Source: Pseudomonas gingeri (GTDB lineage Bacteria; Pseudomonadota; Gammaproteobacteria; Pseudomonadales; Pseudomonadaceae). Taken from it: a stretch of 64,000 nucleotides of DNA. Position 1 is the first letter of the stretch. Every line of letters begins with the position of its first letter. The notes below the pieces were generated by a model. It was not told the DNA's origin. It made no database searches and worked only from the letters and a program-made list of their open reading frames with translations. The position numbers and the translations under genes were made by a program. The stretch lies in NCBI RefSeq assembly GCF_013386165.1, contig NZ_JACAOS010000015.1:310001-374000 (forward strand), read 5' to 3'. This document shows, in pieces, positions 1-7,318 of the stretch.

Positions 1-37
1 GTCCGTGTCCCGCCGCAAGACTTGGGGCCTGGCGACA

Positions 38-577
38 TCAATCCTTGCCGCGCACCATGCTTTCCAGCACCCCATCCCGACGAATCCAGCCATGGAACAG
101 CGCTGCCGCCAGGTGCATCAACACCGTCAGGAACAACAGATACGCCAGGTACCCATGGGCCTTGCGCAGGAAAGAAAAGACCGTCGGATTGGCCGAAATT
201 ATCGACGGCAACCGCAACGACTCACTCAGCATCACCGGATCCCCCGCCGCCGAAATCATCGCCCAACCCAGCAGCGGCAACACCAGCATCAAGGTATACA
301 GCAACACATGGGACAGCTTCGCCGCCAGCACCTGCCAGCCCGGCAAATCATTCGGCAGCGCTGGCTGATGGGTACTGAAACGCACCACCAGACGCACCAC
401 CACCAACAGCAGAATCGCGATCCCCAGCGGCTTGTGCAGATGCAGCAACCATTCATGTCGCTCGGACACCGAGGCCGCCATGCCGGCACCGATAAACAGC
501 ATCGCCAGGATCATCAGCGCCATCAACCAATGCAGCAGGCGCGCCAGCGGGGCGAAGTGATTCGAAGGGGCGCTCAT
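38..577 (-). CDS. Cytochrome b561 family protein
   Basis: 179 aa integral membrane b-type cytochrome, expected to pass electrons from quinol across the inner membrane. Four hydrophobic segments are visible (about residues 12-34, 48-67, 88-112, 138-162). Histidines suited to binding two hemes lie in these helices: H16 (LLHW), H46/H48 (LHLHKP), H141 (KAHGY) and H155 (LMHL). The ATG at 577 overlaps the stop of the upstream catalase-like gene by 4 bp (ATGA), so the two are translationally coupled. Pairing with a catalase-like protein and an ECF sigma suggests electron delivery to, or protection from, peroxide; that role is inferred. The family call is firm, the physiological donor is unknown. Confidence 0.9.
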   Translation of the reverse strand: MSAPSNHFAPLARLLHWLMALMILAMLFIGAGMAASVSERHEWLLHLHKPLGIAILLLVVVRLVVRFSTHQPALPNDLPGWQVLAAKLSHVLLYTLMLVLPLLGWAMISAAGDPVMLSESLRLPSIISANPTVFSFLRKAHGYLAYLLFLTVLMHLAAALFHGWIRRDGVLESMVRGKD

Positions 578-1653
578 GGGCGGGACTCCTGTGACGAATG
601 GGCAGCGGGCAAGGAGCCGACTTCACTGGTACGACGCATATAGGAACTGGCATAGGCCGCCGAACGCGCCGCCAGCAGGGGATCGCTCGAGGCTTCGATG
701 CCGCTCGGCAGGATCAACGGGTCGTAGTTGATATCGCGGCAATCGCCGTCGTCCTGGGGCTGGGTGCTTTCCAGCACCAGCGTGCCGGCGTTGAGCACCT
801 TGTGCTCGCCGGTCCATTGCCGACTGGCATCGTCGGTCGGATCACCGGGATTGGCCAGGGTCAGGCGCAGCTGCCATTTCAACGGCCCCGCCGCCAGGCG
901 CTGGGCCAGGTCCTTGGCCAGGAAGTCGGCACCGTCCGGCGCCGTGGCACCCACGGCGTCCTGGCTCAGCGGCACCAGCCCCCAGCGCACGGCCTGGCGC
1001 TTTCCGGCCGCGTCAACCAGGTAGAAGGCATTCAGACCGTTATAACTTTCAGTGGCGTAACTGGCCGACGGCTTGGCGGTCTTGACCCATTGCAGGAATG
1101 GCAGGGTTTCCGGGTGGCTGGCAAAGAACGCCGCCATGGCCGCCGGGTTCGGCTTGCCGGTGCTCGGGTCGGGTGAAGCGGCCTTGAGTTGCTCGAAGAA
1201 CGCCTCGGGAGTGCCCACCGGAAACACCGGCATGCTGTTCATCCCGGTACGCCACTGCTGGCCGTTGGCCTGGGTGAAACGCAAGCCGAGGCTGCGAATC
1301 GGTACGCTGCTGTCCGGGGCATAGGGATTGCCACTGGGCAAGGCGAAGCGACCTTCCACCGGCACGCTGCCTTCGCGAAAGACCTGGGCGGTGGAATAGG
1401 CGCGCGCGGCATCGCTGCTTTCGAAATACCCGGCCACGCACACGCCCTTGGCATGATTGCGCCGGTAGCCGGCATGCACGCCGTTGTTTTTCTCGAAGGT
1501 GTTGACGATGCGCCCTGGGGTCAGGCGTCCCGGATCAAGTCGACCGTTGACATAGGCAAAGGCCCCGACCAGGGCCGCGAGCACGGCGGCGATGCCGGCC
1601 AGGCGCAAGACCTTGCTCGAACCGCTGAGGGGCGGTGGTGTGTGATCTACCAT
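574..1653 (-). CDS. Membrane-anchored catalase-family peroxidase (SrpA-like)
   Basis: 359 aa, much shorter than classical monofunctional catalases (about 480 aa or more) and typical of the small catalase-like heme peroxidases. An N-terminal hydrophobic helix (about residues 15-34) precedes the domain, so the protein is probably anchored and faces the periplasm. NHAKG at 66-70 supplies the expected distal heme histidine (H67). A C-terminal R-SAA-Y motif near residue 335 matches the proximal RxxxY heme-tyrosine signature. The gene is first in a two-gene operon with the b561 cytochrome and diverges from an ECF sigma gene; an ECF-type promoter motif sits 46 bp upstream of the ATG. Peroxidase rather than true catalase activity is likely from family knowledge. 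Confidence 0.9.
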   Translation of the reverse strand: MVDHTPPPLSGSSKVLRLAGIAAVLAALVGAFAYVNGRLDPGRLTPGRIVNTFEKNNGVHAGYRRNHAKGVCVAGYFESSDAARAYSTAQVFREGSVPVEGRFALPSGNPYAPDSSVPIRSLGLRFTQANGQQWRTGMNSMPVFPVGTPEAFFEQLKAASPDPSTGKPNPAAMAAFFASHPETLPFLQWVKTAKPSASYATESYNGLNAFYLVDAAGKRQAVRWGLVPLSQDAVGATAPDGADFLAKDLAQRLAAGPLKWQLRLTLANPGDPTDDASRQWTGEHKVLNAGTLVLESTQPQDDGDCRDINYDPLILPSGIEASSDPLLAARSAAYASSYMRRTSEVGSLPAAHSSQESRP

Positions 1654-1698
1654 GAAAAAACTCCAGGGCCTCAGGCGGCCACACGGTGAAGGAGCTAT

Positions 1699-1725
1699 AA
1701 GACGAAGGCCGGTCCGGTTTATTCC
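1699..1725 (-). promoter_or_regulatory. Predicted ECF-sigma promoter of the catalase/b561 operon
   Basis: Read on the minus strand: GGAATAA (1725-1719), 14 bp, CGTCTT (1704-1699). The same two boxes at the same 14-bp spacing occur in the divergent sigma-gene promoter. The form resembles known ECF promoters (GGAA-type -35, CGTC-type -10). Recognition by the neighbouring sigma factor is inferred. Confidence 0.7.
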
Positions 1726-1768
1726 AGGCCCTCCGATTTATTTTTCGAATATTTATTTTCCAGCCGTT

Positions 1769-1795
1769 GGAATAACCTTCAAGGCCAGGCGTCTT
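1769..1795 (+). promoter_or_regulatory. Predicted autoregulatory ECF promoter of the sigma/anti-sigma operon
   Basis: GGAATAA (1769-1775), 14 bp, CGTCTT (1790-1795), 43 bp before the sigma ATG. The boxes and spacing are identical to the catalase promoter on the other strand, while the spacer sequence differs. Autoregulation of this kind is standard for ECF sigma genes. Confidence 0.7.
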
Positions 1796-1838
1796 GCTAG
1801 TCCAAGCGTAGTAACGGGTCAAGAACCTGCAGGATTCC

Positions 1839-2345
1839 ATGAACGATCTCGATGAACAGCTACGTGAACTGATCCCGCGGATGCGGCGCTTCGCCGTGTC
1901 GCTGACGCGCAACCCCAGCAGCGCCGACGACCTGGTCCAGGCCAGTCTGGAGCGAGCCCTGTCCAGTTGGGGTGAGAAGCGGGCCGAAGGCGACCTGCGC
2001 GCCTGGCTGTTCTCGATCCTGTATCGCCAATTCATCGACTCCCACCGCCGCGGCAAGCGTTATGCGCGGATGCTCGAATTCTTTACCGGCCGCGACGACG
2101 CCCAGCCCTCGGTGGAACGCACCGTGGTGGCCCAGTCGACCCTGGAAGCCTTCGAGCTGCTGCCCACCGAGCAACGGGCGCTGTTGCTCTGGGTCTCGGT
2201 AGAAGGTTTGAGTTATAAGGAGGTCGCCGAGATTCTCGACGTCCCCACCGGCACCGTGATGTCGCGTTTGTCCCGCGCCCGCCAGGCCCTGCGCCAGCTC
2301 AGCGAAGGCGAAATCACCAGCCCCTCCCTGCGGATACTGAAATGA
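1839..2345 (+). CDS. ECF-family RNA polymerase sigma factor
   Basis: 168 aa with the two-domain ECF layout. Region 2 covers about residues 10-75 (DDLVQASLERAL, then LRAWLFSILYRQFID). Region 4 covers about 105-155, with a helix-turn-helix around SYKEVAEILDVPTGTVMSRLSRAR. There is no sigma-1.1 or region 3. The ATG is preceded by AGGA. The anti-sigma gene follows with a 4-bp overlap. The divergent target genes (catalase-like protein, cytochrome b561) match a context described for one ECF subgroup (I recall ECF26), which responds to peroxide-like or envelope stress. That subgroup assignment is from memory and not tested. Confidence 0.93.
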   Translation: MNDLDEQLRELIPRMRRFAVSLTRNPSSADDLVQASLERALSSWGEKRAEGDLRAWLFSILYRQFIDSHRRGKRYARMLEFFTGRDDAQPSVERTVVAQSTLEAFELLPTEQRALLLWVSVEGLSYKEVAEILDVPTGTVMSRLSRARQALRQLSEGEITSPSLRILK

Positions 2346-3091
2346 TCACTATTCCTCCAAGCGAGCGTGACCTGCACGCCTACGTCGATCATCAACTCAG
2401 CGACGCCGACCGGCAGATGCTGGAGACGTACCTGGCAAGCAACCCGGAACTGGCTGAACAGGTCCGCGACTGGCAGCGCGATGCCCAGCATCTGCGGGCG
2501 GCCCTGGGAGGTGCCTTGCAAATGCCGGCGAACCCGGCGCTGGACCCGGCGATGATTCGCCGGCGTTTGCGCGGCCAGTCCCGTCGCCATCTGGCCAGTG
2601 CCGCGATGTTGCTGATTGCCGTGACCCTCGGCGGTGTCAGCGGCTGGCAGGCCCGGCAGATGACCTTCCCGATGCCCGCGCCGATGGCCGATGCGGTGCA
2701 GGCCTATCGCATGTTCGCCACCCAGGACATCCTTCCGGCGGACTTCAAGGTTGAGCAGAGCGGCGACCTGCAAGGCTGGCTCGACCGCTACTTCACCCAG
2801 GCCAACCGCTTGCCGAACTTGCAGAACGCCGGGTTCAAGCCGGTCAGTGCGCGCTTGCTGAGCACCGAACAGGGCGCGGCGGCCATGGTCTTGTATGAAA
2901 ACCCGCAAGGGCAGCGGATCAGCTACTACGTAAGGCCACCGGGACCGCAGAACCATCTGCTGGAGCGCGGCGGGCGACGTGACGGCGAGTTGCAGGCCGA
3001 GTACTGGTCCGGCAGCGGCTACAACTACGCCATGGTGACCCAGGCGAACAGCCCGGCGGCGCAACTGCTGCAGCAGACGACCCGGTTCTGA
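2342..3091 (+). CDS. Anti-sigma factor, single-pass membrane protein
   Basis: 249 aa. The N-terminal about 80 residues form an anti-sigma domain typical of RskA/ChrR-like partners (SERDLHAYVDHQLSDADR, then ELAEQVRDW). One transmembrane helix lies at about 82-102 (LASAAMLLIAVTLGGVSGW). A periplasmic domain of about 145 residues follows, without a recognised ligand fold. No HxxxCxxC zinc motif is present, so a zinc-redox trigger is unlikely. The start overlaps the sigma stop by ATGA, the usual coupling that keeps sigma and anti-sigma in balance. The signal is unknown; the catalase target suggests an oxidant in the envelope. Confidence 0.88.
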   Translation: MITIPPSERDLHAYVDHQLSDADRQMLETYLASNPELAEQVRDWQRDAQHLRAALGGALQMPANPALDPAMIRRRLRGQSRRHLASAAMLLIAVTLGGVSGWQARQMTFPMPAPMADAVQAYRMFATQDILPADFKVEQSGDLQGWLDRYFTQANRLPNLQNAGFKPVSARLLSTEQGAAAMVLYENPQGQRISYYVRPPGPQNHLLERGGRRDGELQAEYWSGSGYNYAMVTQANSPAAQLLQQTTRF

Positions 3092-3112
3092 GGACTCTCA
3101 GGTAGAAAACGG

Positions 3113-3961
3113 TCATTTCTGCCCGAAAATCTGCGACGGGCGCCGCAACAACGGATCAAACGGATTGATCCGCGGCCCGATCGCCGCCGCCTCGCGCTTG
3201 AGCAACTCCACCACCGTCGGCAAACGATCCGGCCCCAGGCGGTCGCTGATGGTGGCAACGCTCAAGGCCGCCACCGCCCGTCCCTCGCGATCCAGGATCG
3301 GTACCGCGACCCCCGCCATGCCCTGCAACACCCCGGTGTTGCGACCGGCATAACCGAGCTTGCGCACATTCTCCACCTCCGAACGCAGCAGCACTTCGTC
3401 ATACAGATGGAAGTCCCGCAGCCGCGGCAGGTTGTAACGGATCACCGTTTCCCGCTCCTCTTCCGGCAGGAACGCAAGGATCGCCAGGCTGCCCTGCCCC
3501 ACGCCCAGGGCCACGCGCCCACCGATATCGCCGGTAAAGGTGCGGATCGGAAACGGTCCTTCGCTACGGTCCAGGCAGATCGCATCAAAACCGCTGCGGG
3601 CCAGCAGGAACAATGAATCCCCTAACGATGCCGACAAGCGCAGCAACGCCGGCCGCACCAGTTCGCGCAGATTGCCGGTCTGCCCGGCCCGGGCCGCGAG
3701 GGCAAAAAAATCCAGGCTCAAGCGATAGCGCTTGCTGCGCCCGTCCTGCTCCACCATGCCTTCGTCCACCAGGCTGCGCAGCAAGCGGTGCGTGGTCGGC
3801 TGGGACAAACCGACCCGTTCGGCCAGCTGCGTTACCCGTTCGCCGCCCTCCGGCGTCTCCCCCAGGCTGCGCAACACGGCAAACAGCCGCGACACCGCGC
3901 TGACACCAACTTCACTTTTCTTATCATTCCGCTCAGTGGAATCCATTGACGGTTTTCTCAT
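3113..3961 (-). CDS. IclR-family transcriptional regulator
   Basis: 282 aa. An N-terminal winged helix-turn-helix lies at about residues 38-85 (RVTQLAERVGLSQPTTHRLLRSLVDEGMV). The C-terminal IclR effector-binding domain covers about 100-270 (DAICLDRSEG, GMAGVAVPILDREG). The ATG at 3961 gives MRKPSMDS; M6 is a possible alternative. The gene diverges from the ABC transporter/dehydrogenase operon and is probably its local regulator, with the catabolic substrate or an intermediate as effector. Inverted repeats at 3975-4018 next to the start are candidate operators. It ends 21 bp from the convergent anti-sigma gene. Confidence 0.92.
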   Translation of the reverse strand: MRKPSMDSTERNDKKSEVGVSAVSRLFAVLRSLGETPEGGERVTQLAERVGLSQPTTHRLLRSLVDEGMVEQDGRSKRYRLSLDFFALAARAGQTGNLRELVRPALLRLSASLGDSLFLLARSGFDAICLDRSEGPFPIRTFTGDIGGRVALGVGQGSLAILAFLPEEERETVIRYNLPRLRDFHLYDEVLLRSEVENVRKLGYAGRNTGVLQGMAGVAVPILDREGRAVAALSVATISDRLGPDRLPTVVELLKREAAAIGPRINPFDPLLRRPSQIFGQK

Positions 3962-3974
3962 CTAAAAATTTATT

Positions 3975-4018
3975 GAATGAATGAAAGTAAAAATAATCAT
4001 TCTTTCAGTGAAATTCAC
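3975..4018. promoter_or_regulatory. Inverted repeats upstream of the IclR gene, candidate operator
   Basis: Three nested or adjacent dyads lie directly before the IclR start. GAATGA (3975-3980) is mirrored by TCATTC (3997-4002). TGAAAG (3982-3987) is mirrored by CTTTCA (4002-4007). GTGAAATTCAC (4008-4018) is itself nearly palindromic. The stretch is AT-rich compared with the genome. It is a reasonable binding region for the IclR protein, but no experimentally known motif was matched. Confidence 0.4.
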
Positions 4019-4141
4019 TCTTCCGCCCATCCTAGTCTTCGTCCTACTCTGCGTCCACAAGGGGCGATTCGAACAACACCGGTAGCCGACGCACGTCGAG
4101 CACCACGCACCCCGGCAATACCCTTTCGTCTCTGCCCATGA

Positions 4142-4165
4142 CAAAAAAAGCGCGCCTCGGCGCGC
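4142..4165 (-). terminator. Terminator-like hairpin reading away from the ABC operon
   Basis: GCGCGCC / GGCGCGC stem (4150-4156 with 4159-4165) followed on the minus strand by seven T (4149-4143). It has the form of an intrinsic terminator for minus-strand transcription, yet no minus-strand gene lies upstream of it. On the plus strand it would be a 5'-UTR hairpin of the ABC gene. The rest of the 3962-4192 gap holds only the candidate operator region. Confidence 0.5.
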
Positions 4166-4192
4166 ACAACAACACACAGGTGGAACGCAGTT

Positions 4193-5221
4193 ATGGCCTT
4201 TCTACGACTTGAAGGCGTGTGCAAGCGTTATGGAGAGATCGATGCCGTGGTCGCCACGCATCTCTCGGTGGACAAGGGCGAGTTCGTCTCGCTGCTCGGT
4301 CCCTCCGGTTGCGGCAAGACCACGACCCTGCAAATGATCGCCGGCTTCGTCGAGGTCAGCGCCGGTGCGATTCTCCTCGACAACCGCGATATCACCCACG
4401 CCAAGCCCAGCAGTCGTGGCCTCGGCGTGGTGTTCCAGAGCTACGCGCTGTTTCCCCATATGACCGTCGCGGACAACGTCGCCTTCGGCCTGCGCATGCG
4501 CAAAGTGCCGGCCGCCGAAGTGCGCAAACGGGTAGCGACGGTGTTGCAGTTGGTGCGTCTGCACCAGCACGCCGAACGTTATCCCCGCGAGCTGTCCGGC
4601 GGCCAACGCCAGCGAGTCGCCCTCGCCCGGGCCCTGGTGATCGAACCGCCCGTGCTGTTGCTCGACGAACCGCTGTCTAACCTCGACGCCAACCTGCGCG
4701 AAGAGATGCAGTTCGAGATTCGCCGTATCCAGCGCGAAGTCGGTATCACCACCCTGATGGTCACCCACGACCAGGCCGAGGCGCTGTCCATCAGCGACCG
4801 TGTGGTGGTGATGCAGGCCGGGCGCATCACCCAGATCGACGAGCCCTACAAACTCTACGAACACCCACGCACGCGGTTTATTTCCGGCTTCGTCGGCAAG
4901 GCCAACCTGCTGCCGGGAGACCTTGATGCCGGCGGCTGCCCGCAAGTACGCCAGCTGCAGGGCGAAGGGGCGCTGACCCTGAGCCTGCGCCCGGAAAAGA
5001 TCGACCTGCTGGCCGCCGGCAACGGGCGTCTGCCCGGCAAAATCATCAGCCGGTTCTTCCTCGGCAGCCAATGGTTGTACCGGATCGACAGCACAGTCGG
5101 CGAGCTCACGGTGGTGCGTCGCAATGACGGTTCGGCGCCGCTGAACGAAGGCACGGTGGTGGGCCTGGATTGGCCGGCCGAGCTGTTGCGGGTGCTGGAG
5201 AACAGCGAGGTACCGGCATGA
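4193..5221 (+). CDS. ABC transporter ATP-binding protein, polyamine/PotA type
   Basis: 342 aa cytoplasmic ATPase of a polyamine/opine-type importer. Walker A is GPSGCGKTT (about 36-44), the signature LSGGQRQR is near 135, Walker B with D-loop is LLLDEPLSNLD (about 156-166), and the H-loop is VTHDQAE (about 190). A C-terminal TOBE-like regulatory domain covers about 240-340. It is the first gene of an operon with two permeases, a three-subunit dehydrogenase and a binding protein. The next gene overlaps by 4 bp. The substrate class (small cationic or amine-like compound) follows from family and neighbours; the exact compound is not evident. Confidence 0.93.
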   Translation: MAFLRLEGVCKRYGEIDAVVATHLSVDKGEFVSLLGPSGCGKTTTLQMIAGFVEVSAGAILLDNRDITHAKPSSRGLGVVFQSYALFPHMTVADNVAFGLRMRKVPAAEVRKRVATVLQLVRLHQHAERYPRELSGGQRQRVALARALVIEPPVLLLDEPLSNLDANLREEMQFEIRRIQREVGITTLMVTHDQAEALSISDRVVVMQAGRITQIDEPYKLYEHPRTRFISGFVGKANLLPGDLDAGGCPQVRQLQGEGALTLSLRPEKIDLLAAGNGRLPGKIISRFFLGSQWLYRIDSTVGELTVVRRNDGSAPLNEGTVVGLDWPAELLRVLENSEVPA

Positions 5222-6093
5222 ACCTGCTCACGCGGATGCGCCAGGGACGGCGCGGCTACCTGCTGTCGGCACCGGCCTTGCTGCTCTACCTCGGCCTGCT
5301 GATCCTGCCGCTGGGCCTGACCGCCGTGCTGTCGTTCAACGTCTTCGATTACCAGACCGGGATCAAGAACGACGCCTACACCCTGGAACACTACGGCGTG
5401 CTGTTCAGCGATCCGTATTTCTACGAGATTTTCCTGCGGACCTTCTGGATCAGCGGCCTGACCACCCTGCTCTGCGTGCTGATCGGTGTGCCGGAAGCCT
5501 ACATCCTCAGTCGCATGGGCACGCCCTGGCGTTCGATCTTCCTGATCCTGATCCTCACCCCGCTGCTGATTTCGGTGGTGGTCCGGGCCTTCGGCTGGAG
5601 CCTTTTGCTCGGTGCCGACGGCCTGGTCAACCAAAGCCTGCAAGCCTTCGGCCTGGCGCCGATGAAGCTGCTCTACACGCCCTTCGCGGTGGTGATCGCC
5701 CTGGTCCACGTGATGTTGCCGTTCATGATCATCCCGGTCTGGACGTCGTTGCAAAAGCTCGACCCGGCCGCCGAACAGGCCGCGCTGTCCCTCGGTGCCA
5801 GCCACACCACGGTGATGCGCCTGGTGGTGTTGCCGCAAGTGATGCCCGGCGTATTGTCCGGCACGCTGATCGTGTTCGGCCTGTCCGCCAGTTCCTTCGC
5901 GATTCCCGGCCTGCTCGGCGGACGCCGACTGAAGATGGTCGCGACCCTGGTCTACGACCAGTACCTCTCGGAACTCAACTGGCCGATGGGCGCGGCAATT
6001 GCCGTGGTGCTGTTGCTGCTCAACCTGCTGATCATGCTGTCGTGGAACCGGATGATCGAGCGTCGCTACAAGAAATCCCTGGGGGCCGCGTAA
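5218..6093 (+). CDS. ABC transporter permease (PotB type)
   Basis: 291 aa inner-membrane permease with about six transmembrane helices. The EAA loop typical of binding-protein-dependent importers is visible (EQAALSLGASHTTVMRLVVLPQ, about residues 184-205). The start was placed at the ATG at 5218, which overlaps the ATPase stop (ATGA) and begins MNLLTRMRQGRRG; the longer in-frame extension runs inside the ATPase gene. It pairs with the next gene to form the translocation channel. Confidence 0.93.
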   Translation: MNLLTRMRQGRRGYLLSAPALLLYLGLLILPLGLTAVLSFNVFDYQTGIKNDAYTLEHYGVLFSDPYFYEIFLRTFWISGLTTLLCVLIGVPEAYILSRMGTPWRSIFLILILTPLLISVVVRAFGWSLLLGADGLVNQSLQAFGLAPMKLLYTPFAVVIALVHVMLPFMIIPVWTSLQKLDPAAEQAALSLGASHTTVMRLVVLPQVMPGVLSGTLIVFGLSASSFAIPGLLGGRRLKMVATLVYDQYLSELNWPMGAAIAVVLLLLNLLIMLSWNRMIERRYKKSLGAA

Positions 6094-6888
6094 ATGTCCA
6101 GAAACGGCCCGTTGGCCCTGTTTTTCCACAGCCTGATCGTGGTGTTCATGATGGCGCCGCTGGTGGTGGTCTGCCTGGTGGCGTTCACCCCGGAAAACAC
6201 CCTGAGCCTGCCGACCACGGACTTTTCATTGCGCTGGTTCCGTGCGGTGTTCGAACGTGCGGACTTTGTCCAGGCGTTCTACAACAGCCTGATCCTGGCC
6301 TTCAGTGCGGCTAGTCTGGCGACCCTGATCGCCGTGCCGGCAGCCCTGGCGATGACCCGTCATCAGTTCCCCGGGCGGGACTTTCTCAATGGCCTGTTTC
6401 TTTCGCCGATCATCATCCCGCACCTGGTGCTCGGGGTGGCGCTGCTGCGGCTGTTCGCTCTGATGGGAGTCAACGGCAGCTTCGCCTGGTTGATCGCCGC
6501 CCATGTCCTGGTGATCACGCCTTACGTGCTACGCCTGGTGCTGGCCGCGGCCATCGGTATGGACCGCAGCGCCGAGCAGGCCGCCGAGTCCCTCGGGGCC
6601 GGGCGCTTCACCCTGTTCCGCCAGATCACCCTGCCGATGATCCTGCCCGGCGTGGCCGGCGGTTGGTTGCTGGCCTTTATCAACAGCTTCGACGAAGTGA
6701 CCCTGTCGATCTTCGTCACCTCACCCTCGACCCAGACCCTGCCGGTGCGCATGTACGTGTACGCCACCGAATCCATCGACCCGATGATGGCCGCGGTCTC
6801 GGCCCTGGTGATCGCGCTGACCGCGCTGACGATGATTCTGCTCGACCGGGTCTACGGCCTGGACCGGGTCCTGGTAGGCAAACAATGA
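6094..6888 (+). CDS. ABC transporter permease (PotC type)
   Basis: 264 aa second permease of the same importer, with about six transmembrane helices and an EAA motif at about 163-185 (EQAAESLGAGRFTLFRQITLP). Its ATG directly follows the stop of the PotB-type gene (TAAATG). PotC-type permeases carry an MSRN/K-type short N-terminus as seen here. The gene lies 7 bp before the small (2Fe-2S) protein, so transport and oxidation are on one transcript. Confidence 0.93.
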   Translation: MSRNGPLALFFHSLIVVFMMAPLVVVCLVAFTPENTLSLPTTDFSLRWFRAVFERADFVQAFYNSLILAFSAASLATLIAVPAALAMTRHQFPGRDFLNGLFLSPIIIPHLVLGVALLRLFALMGVNGSFAWLIAAHVLVITPYVLRLVLAAAIGMDRSAEQAAESLGAGRFTLFRQITLPMILPGVAGGWLLAFINSFDEVTLSIFVTSPSTQTLPVRMYVYATESIDPMMAAVSALVIALTALTMILLDRVYGLDRVLVGKQ

Positions 6889-6895
6889 GGTCGAC

Positions 6896-7186
6896 ATGGC
6901 GCTGCTGAAACGACTGGCCGAAGGCGAACGCCCGGCCCTGGACTTTACCCTCGACGGCGAGCCGGCCAGGGGTTTGCAGGGCGATACCTTGCTGACCGCG
7001 CTGCTTACTGCCGGTGACTATCTGCGCCACAGCGACTTCAGCGGTGAACCCCGCGCCGGATTCTGCCTGATGGGCGCCTGCCAGGATTGCTGGGTCAGAT
7101 TGGCCGACGGGCGCCGGGTACGGGCCTGTTCGACGATGCTCGAAGCCGGGCAGCAGGTGACTCGGGAAGGGAGAAACACGCCATGA
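6896..7186 (+). CDS. (2Fe-2S)-binding protein, small subunit of an amine/D-amino-acid dehydrogenase (HcnA-like)
   Basis: 96 aa, the length expected for the small ferredoxin-like subunit of HcnABC, opine oxidase or D-hydroxyproline dehydrogenase complexes. Four cysteines in plant-ferredoxin order (C57, C62, C65, C78; GFCLMGACQDCW, then RVRAC) should hold one (2Fe-2S) cluster. It is followed by the two flavoprotein subunits, with a REP doublet in between. The role is to pass electrons from the flavin subunit towards the respiratory chain. The natural substrate cannot be read from the sequence. Confidence 0.88.
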   Translation: MALLKRLAEGERPALDFTLDGEPARGLQGDTLLTALLTAGDYLRHSDFSGEPRAGFCLMGACQDCWVRLADGRRVRACSTMLEAGQQVTREGRNTP

Positions 7187-7205
7187 CCTACGCAAATTCC
7201 ACCCC

Positions 7206-7307
7206 TGTAGGAGCGAGCTTGCTCGCGATGGTGGCCCAGGCACCGCGGAGTACCAGGATACCCGCGTTATCGTTGACGCCCATCGCGAGCAAGCTTGCTC
7301 CTACTGG
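7206..7307. repeat. REP doublet (REPIN) inside the dehydrogenase operon
   Basis: Two inverted REP units: TGTAGGAGCGAGCTTGCTCG at 7206-7225 and its inverse ending in GCTTGCTCCTACTGG near 7290-7307, about 50 bp apart. They fill the 132-bp gap between the (2Fe-2S) and FAD subunit genes. Related doublets lie at 25797-25883 and 35794-35878. They belong to the palindromic repeats common between genes in fluorescent pseudomonads. Confidence 0.88.
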
Positions 7308-7318
7308 GGGCGTAGTCC

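Noticed and set aside
4060..4090. A TTCGAA stretch resembling a tRNA T-loop in the IclR-ABC gap
   Set aside because: No paired stem, acceptor or CCA around it, unlike the relic at 45414-45500.
4138..4212. A 24-codon leader frame overlapping the ABC ATPase start
   Set aside because: No ribosome site, no attenuator downstream, and the hairpin within it points to the other strand. A leader peptide cannot be supported.
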